Positions 25,638 to 34,858 of a stretch of DNA of 64,000 nt are shown in pieces. The notes under the pieces are model-generated. The model had not been told where the DNA came from. It was given only the letters and a program-made list of their open reading frames with translations, and did not search any database. A program made the translations under genes and the position numbers. The stretch's first letter is position 1; each line of letters starts with the position of its first letter. Location of the stretch: assembly GCF_900188445.1 (NCBI RefSeq), contig NZ_FZOR01000014.1, positions 110,278-174,277 of the forward strand. The letters run 5' to 3'. The DNA is from Actinomadura meyerae (GTDB taxonomy: Bacteria > Actinomycetota > Actinomycetes > Streptosporangiales > Streptosporangiaceae).

Positions 25638-27443
25638 TCAGGACGTCCAGGCGCCGATGTGCCGGGTGCCGGGGCGCTTGCCGAGCAGCTTCGCGACGGC
25701 GGGCGGCAGCGGGACCGCCGCCTCGGCGTCGGCGGCCGCGCCCAGGGTGCGTTCGAGCGTGCCCCCGGCCCCGGCGGCCGCGGGGGACTCGTGCATTCGG
25801 CCCCGCGCCTCCTGCCCGGTCACCGACCGGAACCGGCCGAGGTCGTCGTAGGACTTGCCCATCCACACCACGAGGGCGCGCGGATCGCTCGCGTCGGGCC
25901 GGACGTAGACGTTGCCGTTGACGGTCAGGCCCATCTCGCTCGCGGACCGCTCGTTGGTGTGGTCCTGCACGCAGAGCAGGCAGGGGCTGCCGGGCCGGGG
26001 GTCGGCGAGCGTGTTGTTGCTGACGGTCGTCCGGCCGATCCGCCAGGTCATCTCCGGGTCGGGGCCCTTCCGGCGGGGGTCGCGGCCCGGCGTGCCCGGG
26101 TCGTCGGGGCTGCGGGCGTCCTGGACGATGCGGATCGTCCGCCCGTTCCCCGCCAGGGAGTTGTTCCACACCTGCACGCCGGAGGTGTTGTTGATCTTCA
26201 GTCCGTCGCCGCCGTTGCCGGTGATGACGTTGCCCGCGACGACGGCCTTCGCGCTGAGCTCCAGGGAGACGCCGTGGTCGGCGTTGCCGGTGATGCGGGC
26301 GCCGGTGAGCGTGATGTCGTAGACGGACTCGTCCATCCACACGCCCTTGCCGAGGTTGCCGGTCACCACCCCGTCGGTCACCGCCACCTTCCGGGACCGG
26401 GTGACCTTGATGCCGCCGGAGACCGGCGAGTACTTGAAGTGCTCCAGGTTGTTCTCGGTGCTGCGCACCTTCTCCAGCCGCAGGTCGTCGGCCTGGTTGG
26501 CGTGGACGCCGAGCATCCCGTTGCGGGTGGTGGTGACGCGCCGGACGCGGGCGCCGGACGCGAGGACGCTCAGGCCGGTGGTGGCCGAGTCGGTGACCGC
26601 GACGTTCTCCACCGTGACGTTCGCGCCCGTGACCTTCACGGTGCCCATCCGCGGCAGCGCGGTCGCGTAACGCCGCACGCCGATGCCGCGCAGCCGCGAC
26701 CCCGCGCCCGCGATGGTGATCGCCTCGCCGAGCGTGCTCGCGCGGACGTCGTGGCCGCGCGGGTCGGAGCCGAGGTAGAGCCGGCGGGCCCGCTCGTCCA
26801 CGTAGAAGCGGCCGCCCTTCACCTCGTCGAGCGACCCGACCTGCCGCTGGGGCACGCCGTCCACCCAGACCTGGTCGGGGTGCGCGGCCATCGGGTGGTC
26901 GGGCGAGACGAACTGGAAGTCGCTGTCACGGCTCGGCTTCGCCCCGGCGGTGTAGGTGGGGCTGGAGTCGAACGCCGCCGTCCAGCCGTCGCGGACCCAT
27001 GCGCCGTCCGCCGCCCGCCAGCCCGCGACGGGCGTGCTGCCGTCGAACCACACCGCTTCGCGGGGGTGCGGCTGGATCGTCAGCCGCTTGCCCGCCGGGA
27101 CGGTCGCGCTCTGGTGGTAGACCCCGCCGCGCAGGACGATCGTGCCGCCCGGGCGCGCCTTCGCGATGGCGCGGGCGAGCGTGCGCAGCGGACGGTCGCG
27201 GCCGCCGTCGGCGTCGTCCTCCCCGGACGGGGAGACGAACAGCGCGCCGTCCGGTACCCGGTAGTCGGTGCTGCCCACCGGGGCCGCGCCGGGCGGGCCG
27301 TCCGCGTTGCCGGGGGCCGGGACCGCGTCGTTGTCCCCGGGGATCTGCCAGCCGAGCAGGCCGACGCCGAGGACGAGCGGCAGCGCGAGGACCCTGACGA
27401 TGGCGCGGCGCGGAAGCGGCGCGCGCTGCGGGTGACGTGGCAT
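25638..27443 (-). CDS. Right-handed parallel beta-helix surface protein
   Basis: A 601-residue protein with an N-terminal signal-anchor (about 15-34), a linker, then a DUF1565-like opening (LFVSPSGEDDADGGRDRPLR) and many short parallel beta-helix repeats with NNxxxGNxxDGLxI patterns (roughly 230-470). The fold is that of pectate lyases, alginate epimerases and related polysaccharide-active enzymes. No catalytic set can be assigned with confidence. Within the locus it is a candidate to trim, epimerise or bind the glycan outside the membrane. I chose ATG 27443, which places the basic MPRHPQR before the hydrophobic helix. Confidence 0.82.
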   Translation of the reverse strand: MPRHPQRAPLPRRAIVRVLALPLVLGVGLLGWQIPGDNDAVPAPGNADGPPGAAPVGSTDYRVPDGALFVSPSGEDDADGGRDRPLRTLARAIAKARPGGTIVLRGGVYHQSATVPAGKRLTIQPHPREAVWFDGSTPVAGWRAADGAWVRDGWTAAFDSSPTYTAGAKPSRDSDFQFVSPDHPMAAHPDQVWVDGVPQRQVGSLDEVKGGRFYVDERARRLYLGSDPRGHDVRASTLGEAITIAGAGSRLRGIGVRRYATALPRMGTVKVTGANVTVENVAVTDSATTGLSVLASGARVRRVTTTRNGMLGVHANQADDLRLEKVRSTENNLEHFKYSPVSGGIKVTRSRKVAVTDGVVTGNLGKGVWMDESVYDITLTGARITGNADHGVSLELSAKAVVAGNVITGNGGDGLKINNTSGVQVWNNSLAGNGRTIRIVQDARSPDDPGTPGRDPRRKGPDPEMTWRIGRTTVSNNTLADPRPGSPCLLCVQDHTNERSASEMGLTVNGNVYVRPDASDPRALVVWMGKSYDDLGRFRSVTGQEARGRMHESPAAAGAGGTLERTLGAAADAEAAVPLPPAVAKLLGKRPGTRHIGAWTS

Positions 27444-27521
27444 GGCGTGACGTGTTCCTTTGCCCCCGGGAATCTCACTCAGAACGTACCCACGCCGGGC
27501 CCGCCCGGCCACCCCGCCGGA

Positions 27522-28103
27522 TCAGCGCTGCAGCGAACCGGTGAACAGGGCCGTCTTGTGCTGGTCGTCGAACTTGACGCCGATGACGACCGACTTGTAG
27601 CCGCTGGACGGCAGGTCGAAGGCGTAGGACGCCGACTTCTGCCCGCCGGCCGCCACCGTGCCGTAGAAGTCGTTGATGTCGGCGTAGGAGGTCGGCCGCG
27701 CCTCGGCCTTGCTCGGGCCGTACCTGGCCACCACGCGGACCTTGTTGAGGTCGAGCGGCTGCGCCGAGCCGTTGGTGAAGCGGAGCGTGAAGATGGTGAG
27801 CACCCGGCCGGTCAGCTCGCCGGGGCCCTTCGCCTTGTTCTTGACGTAGCGGATGCCGCTGATCCGCACGCTGATCTTGTCGTTGTAGACGACCGGCTTG
27901 CGCAGCCCCTCGGAGGACTTCAGGTCGAGCGAGCCGGGCGCCGCGTTCGCGGACTCCTCCGGCTGCGTGCTCGGCGGCGGGGGCGGGGCGCCCTTGTCCT
28001 TCTTCTCTCCGCCGTCCGAGCAGCCCGTCACCGCCAGTGCGAGGGCCAGCACCGCCCCCGTCGCGACGAGATGCTTGCGCGGACGCGCTCCCCGTTGGGA
28101 CAT
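27522..28103 (-). CDS. Lipoprotein, DUF4352-like immunoglobulin-type domain
   Basis: A 193-residue lipoprotein: basic start, hydrophobic helix and lipobox AVTGC with Cys28, then an Asp/Lys and Pro-rich spacer. The domain from about 65 onward has the DUF4352-type pattern (VRISGIRY, LTIFTLRFTNGSAQPLDLN, SSGYKSVVIGVKF), a small beta-sandwich found on many Gram-positive lipoproteins. GAGGAG lies 8 nt before the ATG. It precedes the beta-helix gene on the same strand, 78 nt apart, so the two may be cotranscribed. Specific function unknown. Confidence 0.8.
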   Translation of the reverse strand: MSQRGARPRKHLVATGAVLALALAVTGCSDGGEKKDKGAPPPPPSTQPEESANAAPGSLDLKSSEGLRKPVVYNDKISVRISGIRYVKNKAKGPGELTGRVLTIFTLRFTNGSAQPLDLNKVRVVARYGPSKAEARPTSYADINDFYGTVAAGGQKSASYAFDLPSSGYKSVVIGVKFDDQHKTALFTGSLQR

Positions 28104-28271
28104 GCGGCATTCTCCTCGAACCGTGAATGAGGGGTGAGTGACCGGAATAGGACCGGTACCGGAAAAAGTCAAACGGTGGGGTGAACAGTGTAGAGCCGGG
28201 GCCTCCGTTACTCTGCCTTTACTCCGGTGACCGTGGGGGCCACCGGAGCGGAAGTTCAGGGGACCGACTCA

Positions 28272-31200
28272 GTGAGATCTGTACCTTCGCATCGCCGCGT
28301 CTCGCGCGTCCGCAGAACGGCGATAGCCGCAGTCACCGCTTTCTCGGCCGCACTGCTCGGGGCCTCCGTGCCCGCGGGCGGTGCCGCGGCCGACACCGAC
28401 CCGCCGCCGGGGACGCCGGCGACGGTCAGTGCCGACCCGCTGCCGACGTGGCAGGTCGACGGTGTCGTGTGGAGCATGACGACGGTCGGCAACACCGTCT
28501 ACGCGACCGGCAACTTCACCAAGGCGCGCCCGCCGGGGACGGCGGCGGGCAGCGCGCAGGAAGTGGACCGCAAGAACATCCTGGCGTTCGACCTGACGAC
28601 CGGGAACCTCGTCACGTCGTTCGACCACTCGCTGAACGGCCAGGGCCTGCGGATCGTGGCGTCGCCGAGCGGCGACCGCGTCTACGTCGGCGGCGACTTC
28701 ACCTCGGTCGACGGGCAGCAGCGCAACCACGTCGCGGCCTTCGACACCGACACCGGCGCGCTCGTCGCCGGGTTCGCGCCGAACGTCTCGGCGAAGGTGC
28801 GCGGCATCGCCGCGACGGACACGACGGTCTACCTCGGCGGGAACTTCTTCAACGTCAACGGCAAGTCGCGGACGCGGCTCGCGGCCGTGAAGGCGTCGGA
28901 CGGCGCCAACATCGACACCTGGCGGCCCACCGCCGACGACGACGAGGTGTTCGCGCTGGCGATGGCGCCGGGCGACCAGCGCGTCATCATCGGCGGCCGG
29001 TTCCAGAAGCTGAACGGCGTCCAGCAGGTGGGCGTCGGCGCCGTCAACGCCACCGACGGCGCGTCCGCCACCTGGACGAGCAAGCCGATCCCGACGCGGG
29101 ACGGCAGCCGCTACTCCTACGTGACCGACTTCTACGTGCAGGGCGACACGGTGTTCGCCTCGGCCAACGGCGAGGGCGGCCACTGGTTCGACGGCCGGTT
29201 CGCGGCCAAGGCCGCCAACGGCGACCTGGTGTGGCTGGACAACTGCTACGGCGCCACGTACGGCATCTTCGCCCAGGACCAGTCGGTCTACAGCGTGTCC
29301 CACGCGCACGACTGCGCCTCGCTCGGCGCGTTCCCCGAAGAGAGCCCGCAGCGCTGGCAGCGCGCTCTCGCCGAGACGGCGTACCCGACGGGCACCGACC
29401 AGGCGCCGCCCGGGACGGGCAGCCACTACAGCGGCCAGCCGGTCCCGAGCCTCTTGCACTGGTACCCCAGCCTCGCCATGGGGACGTTCACCGGGCAGTA
29501 CCAGGCCGCCTGGGCGGTCACCGGCAACGACCGCTACATCGCGCTCGGCGGCGAGTTCCCCCGCGTGAACGGCAAGGCGCAGCAGGGGCTCGTCCGGTTC
29601 GCGCTGAAGGCCGACGCCCCGAACGAGACCGGCCCGGACGCCGGGGAGCTCGGCACCCCGACCGCGAAGGCCATGGCCGACGGCAGCGTCCGCGTCGCGT
29701 GGAAGACCACGTGGGACATGGACAACGCCACGCTGAAGTACGAGGTGCTGCGCGACGGCGGCACGACGCCCATCGGCAGCGTCGAGAAGCCGTCCAACTT
29801 CTGGGAGATGCCCACCGCGGCGTTCCTCGACCGGACCGCCGAGCCGGGCAGCTCGCACACCTACCGCGTCCGCGCGGTCGACCCGGCGGGCAACGCCGTC
29901 ACGAGCAGCGCCTCGAACTCCGCGACGGCCGGCAGCGGCACGCCCGGCCCGTACTCGGCGGAGGTCGGCGGGGACGGGCCGTCCGCCTACTGGCGCCTCG
30001 GCGAGAGCAGCGGCCCCGCGTCCGACTACGCCGGGGCGAACGACCTCACGCTCGGCTCGGGCACGACCCGCTCCCAGGCGGGCGCGCTCTCGGACGACCC
30101 CGACCGCGCGGTGCGCTTCGGCGGGGGCTCCACCGGCACCGCGGTGAGCGGCAAGGCGCCCACCCCCGGGGACTTCAGCATCGAGGCGTGGGTGAAGACG
30201 ACGTCCACCTCCGGCGGGAAGATCATCGGGTACGGGAACGTCACGAGCGGCAACAGCGACAAGTACGACCGCCACCTGTACATGACCAACAACGGGCGCG
30301 TCGTCTTCGGCGTCTACCCCGGGGCCACCAAGACGGTGGAGAGCGCCGCGGGCCTGAACAACGGCCAGTGGCACCACGTCGTCGGCACCCTCTCCGGCAG
30401 CGACGGCATGAAGCTGTACGTCGACGGCGCCCAGGTCGCCGCCGACCCGTCCGTCACGGGCGCGCAGAGCTACGCCGGCTACTGGCGCGTCGGCGGCGAC
30501 AACCTCAGCGGCTGGCCGAGCGCCCCGTCCAGCGGCTACCTGAACGGCACCCTCGACGAGGTCGCCGTCTACCCGAGCGCGCTGACCGCGGCCCAGGTGA
30601 CGCGCCACCACGGCGTCGGCACCGGCGCGGTCCAGCCGAACCAGCCGCCGACCGCGGCGTTCACCTCGTCCTGCGACGAGCTGGCGTGCGCCTTCGACGG
30701 GTCGGGCTCCGCCGACTCCGACGGATCCGTCGCGAGCTACGCGTGGGACTTCGGCGACGGGCACACCGGCACCGGCGCCACGCCGTCGCACACCTACGAG
30801 TCCGCCGGGAGCTACAACGTCAAGCTCACGGTCACCGACGACCAGGGTGCGACCGGCGAGGTGGTGCACGCCGTCACCCCGACGTCCAGCACGCTCGCGC
30901 AGGACGCGTTCGGCCGGACCGTCGCCGACGGCTGGGGCACCGCCGACATCGGCGGCGAGTGGGCCCGCAACGGCTCCGGGGGCGTCCTGTCGGTCAACGG
31001 CACCGGGCAGGTCACGCTGGGGACGCCCGGCAACACCGGCGGCGGCTACCTCGGCTCGGTGTCCGAGCAGGACACCGACCTGTCGTTCACGCTGGCGGTC
31101 GACAAGGAGGGCACCGGCAACGGCGTGTACGTGTGGGCCGCCGGCCGCCGGGTCCCCGGAGCCGGCGACTACCGGGCGCGGGTCAGGCTCCGGCCGTCCG

Positions 31201-31532
31201 GCGTGGTGTCGTTCCAGCTGAGCCGCACCGACGCGAGCAACGCCGAGACGGTCATCGTGGCGGAGCAGAACGTCGCCGGGCTGACCTACGCGCCGGGGCA
31301 GCGGCTGCGGCTGCGGTTCCAGGTCACCGGGACGGCGCCGACGACGCTGAAGGCCAAGGTGTGGGCCGACGGCGCCACCGAGCCCGGCTGGCAGCTCACC
31401 GGCACCGACAACACCGCCGGGCTGCAGGTCGCGGGCGCGGTCGGGATCCGGACGCAGCTGGCGGGCAGCACCACCAACGCGCCCATCGTCGTGTCGGTGG
31501 ACGACCTGAAGGCCGTGCGCGCCACCGGCTGA
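28272..31532 (+). CDS. Large secreted beta-propeller protein with FN3, LamG and PKD domains
   Basis: A 1086-residue exported protein. After a signal peptide (1 to about 40) come delta-60-type beta-propeller repeats with GGxFxxVxGxxxxxLAAFD units (about 53-436), an FN3-like module (456-553), a LamG/concanavalin-like jellyroll (558-783), a PKD domain (790-866, with AWDFGDG) and a last beta-rich domain (873-1086). LamG and PKD modules typically bind glycans or hold surface proteins away from the cell. The GTG at 28272 is favoured because the neighbouring paralogue shows the same AGGGGA-N8-GTGAGA arrangement. It has no sortase motif or C-terminal anchor, so it is either released or held by binding to the glycan. 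Confidence 0.88.
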   Translation: MRSVPSHRRVSRVRRTAIAAVTAFSAALLGASVPAGGAAADTDPPPGTPATVSADPLPTWQVDGVVWSMTTVGNTVYATGNFTKARPPGTAAGSAQEVDRKNILAFDLTTGNLVTSFDHSLNGQGLRIVASPSGDRVYVGGDFTSVDGQQRNHVAAFDTDTGALVAGFAPNVSAKVRGIAATDTTVYLGGNFFNVNGKSRTRLAAVKASDGANIDTWRPTADDDEVFALAMAPGDQRVIIGGRFQKLNGVQQVGVGAVNATDGASATWTSKPIPTRDGSRYSYVTDFYVQGDTVFASANGEGGHWFDGRFAAKAANGDLVWLDNCYGATYGIFAQDQSVYSVSHAHDCASLGAFPEESPQRWQRALAETAYPTGTDQAPPGTGSHYSGQPVPSLLHWYPSLAMGTFTGQYQAAWAVTGNDRYIALGGEFPRVNGKAQQGLVRFALKADAPNETGPDAGELGTPTAKAMADGSVRVAWKTTWDMDNATLKYEVLRDGGTTPIGSVEKPSNFWEMPTAAFLDRTAEPGSSHTYRVRAVDPAGNAVTSSASNSATAGSGTPGPYSAEVGGDGPSAYWRLGESSGPASDYAGANDLTLGSGTTRSQAGALSDDPDRAVRFGGGSTGTAVSGKAPTPGDFSIEAWVKTTSTSGGKIIGYGNVTSGNSDKYDRHLYMTNNGRVVFGVYPGATKTVESAAGLNNGQWHHVVGTLSGSDGMKLYVDGAQVAADPSVTGAQSYAGYWRVGGDNLSGWPSAPSSGYLNGTLDEVAVYPSALTAAQVTRHHGVGTGAVQPNQPPTAAFTSSCDELACAFDGSGSADSDGSVASYAWDFGDGHTGTGATPSHTYESAGSYNVKLTVTDDQGATGEVVHAVTPTSSTLAQDAFGRTVADGWGTADIGGEWARNGSGGVLSVNGTGQVTLGTPGNTGGGYLGSVSEQDTDLSFTLAVDKEGTGNGVYVWAAGRRVPGAGDYRARVRLRPSGVVSFQLSRTDASNAETVIVAEQNVAGLTYAPGQRLRLRFQVTGTAPTTLKAKVWADGATEPGWQLTGTDNTAGLQVAGAVGIRTQLAGSTTNAPIVVSVDDLKAVRATG
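28377..29925 (+). repeat. Long direct repeat, copy 1 (beta-propeller paralogue region)
   Basis: This part of the first propeller gene matches 31840-33390 closely at the DNA level, with long identical blocks (for example, around 28575-28610 and 32038-32073) and few indels. The two copies are about 3.5 kb apart in the same orientation. They mark a tandem duplication and are a possible substrate for recombination or gene conversion. Confidence 0.85.
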
Positions 31533-31570
31533 CCGGCCGACGGCCGCGGCGGAAATGGCGCGGACGCTCG

Positions 31571-31607
31571 AAAGCGCCCCGGGGTTTACGCCTCGGGGCG
31601 CTTTTTT
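31571..31607 (+). terminator. Intrinsic terminator after the large propeller gene
   Basis: AAAGCGCCCCGGGG (31571-31584) pairs with 31591-31604 around a TTTACG loop, with one G-T wobble, and is followed by a run of T (31602-31607). This is the most classical rho-independent terminator in the window. Confidence 0.92.
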
Positions 31608-31743
31608 CTGCTAATCCCCACATCTGGACTTCGGTCACGATTTCATAAGGTGCCCGATCCGGTGCCGCCGGCGGCCACTAGGATTCCCGGGTCGGAGTGA
31701 CCGCAGGGGTCACGCGGGCCTTATGCGCTAGGGGATGCGACTC

Positions 31744-33393
31744 GTGAGAGCTCTTTTGCGTCAGCGCCGGAGCGGCACGCGGGTGGGTGTGGCGGCGGCC
31801 GCCGCGCTCACGCTCGCGGGCGCCTCCTACATGCCGGCCGGTGCCGCGGCCGCGGACACCGCGCCGCCGTCCGGCACGCCGGCGACGGTGAGCGTCGATC
31901 CGCTGCCGACGTGGCAGGTCGACGGCGTCGTGTGGAGCATGACGACGGTCGGCAAGACCGTGTACGCGACCGGCAACTTCACCAAGGCGCGCCCGCCGGG
32001 CACGGCCCCGGGCAACGCCAAGGAGGTGACCCGGAAGAACATCCTGGCGTTCGACCTGACGACCGGGAACCTCATCACCTCGTTCAACCACTCGCTGAAC
32101 GGGCAGGGCCTGCGGATCACGGCCTCCCCCGACGGCAAGCGGGTGTACGTCGGCGGCGAGTTCACCACCGTCGACGGCAAGGCGCACAGCCGCCTCGCCG
32201 CGTTCGACACCGCGACCGGCAAGCTGGTCGACGCGTTCGCGCCGAAGGTGTCCAACAAGGTGCGCGGCATCGCGGCCACGAACTCCACCGTGTACTTCGG
32301 CGGGAACTTCTTCAACGTCAACGGCAAGTCGCGGACGCGGCTCGCGGCGGTGAAGGCGTCCAACGGCGCCAACGTCGACACCTGGCGCCCGACCGCCGAC
32401 GACGACGAGGTGTTCGCGCTGGCGATGGCGCCGGGCAACGAGCGCGTCATCATCGGCGGCCGGTTCCAGAAGCTGAACGGCGCGCAGCGCGTCGGCATCG
32501 GCGCCGTCAACGCCACCAACGGGGCGTCCGCCACCTGGACCAGCAAGCCCATCCCGACCCGGCAGGGCTCGAAGTTCTCCTACGTGACCGACCTGTTCGT
32601 GTCGGGCGACACGGTGTTCGCCTCGGCCAACGGCGAGGGCCTCCACTGGTTCGACGGCCGGTTCGCCGCGAAGGCCGCCAACGGCGACCTGGTGTGGCTG
32701 GACAACTGCTACGGCGCGACCTACGGCATCTTCGCCCAGGGCCAGTCGGTCTACAGCGTGTCCCACGCGCACGACTGCTCCTCGCTCGGCGCGTTCCCCG
32801 AGGCCACCCCGACGCGCTGGCAGCGGGCGCTCGCCGAGACCAGGGTCGCCACGGGCACCGACAAGGCCGCCCCGGGCAGCAACAGCAACTACCGCAAGCA
32901 GCCCGTCCCGACCCTGCTGCACTGGTTCCCCACCCTGGCGATGGGGTCCTTCACCAAGCAGTACCAGGCCGCCTGGGCGGTCACCGGCAACTCCGAGTAC
33001 ATCGCCATGGGCGGCGAGTTCCCGAAGGTGAACGGCAAGGCCCAGCAGGGTCTCGTGCGGTTCGCCGTGAAGGCCAAGGCGCCGAACAAGTCGGGGCCGC
33101 TGGCCTCCGAGCTCGCCGCGCCGACCGCCTCGAAGTCGGCCCTCTCCAAGAAGATCACCGTGTCCTGGAAGGCCACCTGGGACATGGACAACGCGTCGCT
33201 CACCTACGAGGTCCTGCGCGACAAGGGCACCACGCCCATCGCGACGGTGAAGAAGAACTCCAGCTTCTGGAACCTGCCGAAGATGAGCTTCACCGACGCC
33301 AACCCGCCCAGCGGCAAGCACACCTACAAGATCCGGGTGAAGGACGCCTCGGGCAACACGATCACCAGCGCCGCCTCCAAGTCGGTCGGCTGA
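31744..33393 (+). CDS. Secreted beta-propeller protein, short paralogue
   Basis: A 549-residue paralogue of the preceding gene: signal peptide with cut near AGAAA, the same delta-60-type propeller, and one FN3-like module; LamG, PKD and C-terminal domains are absent. Stretches such as NGKSRTRLAAVKAS, DDDEVFALAMAPG and the Cys-containing LDNCYGATYGIFAQ and HAHDC segments are identical or nearly so. The FN3 end is more Lys-rich than in the paralogue. GTG 31744 fits the conserved AGGGGA ribosome site; an in-frame ATG lies at 31735. It has its own upstream gap behind a strong terminator, so the paralogues can be expressed separately. Confidence 0.86.
   Translation: MRALLRQRRSGTRVGVAAAAALTLAGASYMPAGAAAADTAPPSGTPATVSVDPLPTWQVDGVVWSMTTVGKTVYATGNFTKARPPGTAPGNAKEVTRKNILAFDLTTGNLITSFNHSLNGQGLRITASPDGKRVYVGGEFTTVDGKAHSRLAAFDTATGKLVDAFAPKVSNKVRGIAATNSTVYFGGNFFNVNGKSRTRLAAVKASNGANVDTWRPTADDDEVFALAMAPGNERVIIGGRFQKLNGAQRVGIGAVNATNGASATWTSKPIPTRQGSKFSYVTDLFVSGDTVFASANGEGLHWFDGRFAAKAANGDLVWLDNCYGATYGIFAQGQSVYSVSHAHDCSSLGAFPEATPTRWQRALAETRVATGTDKAAPGSNSNYRKQPVPTLLHWFPTLAMGSFTKQYQAAWAVTGNSEYIAMGGEFPKVNGKAQQGLVRFAVKAKAPNKSGPLASELAAPTASKSALSKKITVSWKATWDMDNASLTYEVLRDKGTTPIATVKKNSSFWNLPKMSFTDANPPSGKHTYKIRVKDASGNTITSAASKSVG
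31840..33390 (+). repeat. Long direct repeat, copy 2 (beta-propeller paralogue region)
   Basis: This is the second copy of the duplicated segment at 28377-29925. It covers nearly the whole mature region of the short paralogue. Confidence 0.85.
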
Positions 33394-33434
33394 CCGTCCG
33401 CGCGTGAGTCGCGCGAGGCGCGCGAGCAGCGCAT

Positions 33435-33473
33435 GAGAAGCGCCCCCCGGCGATCCGCCGGGGGGCGCTTCTC
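33435..33473. terminator. Hairpin terminator after the short propeller gene
   Basis: Positions 33435-33452 and 33456-33473 form a perfect 18-bp stem with a 3-nt loop. The stem starts with GAGAAGCGCC, so it is AT-flanked on both sides. It lies between convergent genes and can act in both directions. Confidence 0.85.
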
Positions 33474-33566
33474 TGTGTCCGTTGCGTTCGTGTCCGTGAG
33501 GTTCGTGTCCGTTACGTTCCGCGCCCCGCCGGCCGGTGTCCACAATCGGCCAGCGGGGCGGAACGG

Positions 33567-34709
33567 TCACTTCGGCCGGACGGTCTTGCGGGACAGCCGC
33601 CGCGCCACCAGGTCCTCGCAGAGCCGCTCGTAGGAGTCGGCCACGTCGTCCCACACGTAGCGCTCGGCGGCCCGCTTGCGCGCCGCCGCGCCGCGGTCGG
33701 CGGCGGCGCCGGGGTCGGCCTCCGCCGCCTCGATCCGCTCCGCGAGCTCGGCCGCGTCCGCGAAGAAGCGGCCCGCGTCCTCGCCGAGCACCTCGCGGTT
33801 GAAGTTGACGTCGAACGCCAGCACGGACGCGCCCGCGCCCATCGCGCGCAGCAGGGACGGGTTCGTCCCGCCGACCGAGTGGCCGTGCACGTAGGTCAGC
33901 GCGCCCGCGTACAGGGCGTCCAGGAGGTCCTGGTCCCACACGCCGCCGAGGAAGGTGATGCGCGGGTCGTCGCCCGCCAGCTCCTTCACCTGGGCGGTGT
34001 ACTCGTCGGCGTAAGGCGCCGACCCCACCACGACGAGCGGCTTCGCGGCCCGGCTCCGGCGGTACCCCTCCACCGCCAGGTGCACGTGGTTCTCCGGCTC
34101 GAACCGGGCGACGACCAGGTGGTACCCGCCGGGCTCGTAGCCGGCCTCGGCCAGCTTCGCGGTGTCGGTCCCGGCGAGGATCGGCGCGCCGTAGGGGATG
34201 AACACCGACTCCGCGCCGAACCGCTCGCGGTAGTAGTCCTGGATGCCGGCGGCGTCCGCGATGAGCGCGTCCGACCAGCGCACCGCCATGGCCTCGGCGG
34301 CCCGGTAGTAGCGCTGGCCCGTCCCGCTCCACTTGGTGCGCTTCCACTCCAGCCCGTCGACGTGCGTCGCGACCGGGATGCGCAGCGTCCGCAGCACCGG
34401 CAGCAGCGGCGCGTTGGCGGCGTTGAACACCAGCGCGACGTCCGCTCCCTCCCGCCCGATCTTCCCGCGGAACGCGTGCAGCACCGACAGCCCGGTGTGG
34501 CTGAGCGTCTCGGCCACCTTCTTCTCGATGGCGGGCAGGTGGATCAGCCGCATGCCGAGGTACTCGGGCTCGGGATGGCGCTCGCCGCGGCAGTAGACCA
34601 TGACCTCGTGGCCGCGCGCCGCGAGCCGCCTGCCGATCTCCTCGACCGCCGTCTCGAACCCGCCGTACCGCGCCGGCACCCCGCGAGTACCTACCATGGC
34701 GATGCGCAC
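33567..34709 (-). CDS. Glycosyltransferase with DUF1972 N-terminus (rhamnosyltransferase-like)
   Basis: A 380-residue GT-B enzyme. The N-terminal domain begins RIAMVGTRGVPARYGGFETA, the DUF1972 signature seen in rhamnosyl- and related transferases of exopolysaccharide loci. The C-terminal group-1 domain shows VVARFEPENHVHLAVEGYRR and the nucleotide-sugar site VHGHSVGGTNPSLLRAMG. It probably adds a sugar, plausibly the rhamnose made by RfbABDC, to the lipid-linked repeat unit at the inner membrane face. Start chosen at GTG 34709 behind GAGG; GTG 34721 is an alternative. It diverges from the next glycosyltransferase gene. Confidence 0.88.
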   Translation of the reverse strand: MRIAMVGTRGVPARYGGFETAVEEIGRRLAARGHEVMVYCRGERHPEPEYLGMRLIHLPAIEKKVAETLSHTGLSVLHAFRGKIGREGADVALVFNAANAPLLPVLRTLRIPVATHVDGLEWKRTKWSGTGQRYYRAAEAMAVRWSDALIADAAGIQDYYRERFGAESVFIPYGAPILAGTDTAKLAEAGYEPGGYHLVVARFEPENHVHLAVEGYRRSRAAKPLVVVGSAPYADEYTAQVKELAGDDPRITFLGGVWDQDLLDALYAGALTYVHGHSVGGTNPSLLRAMGAGASVLAFDVNFNREVLGEDAGRFFADAAELAERIEAAEADPGAAADRGAAARKRAAERYVWDDVADSYERLCEDLVARRLSRKTVRPK

Positions 34710-34858
34710 CCTTACCCCCACCTCTTTACGGAATCCTGCCGTTGACGACCCGGCTCAGGGTACGCGCCGGGAGCCGGGCGCCCGGGGCGTAAAAGGCAGT
34801 TAATCTAAAGGTCGCGCGAACTGGTACCCCGGGGGCGGGCGCGCCAGAAGGAGGGCAA

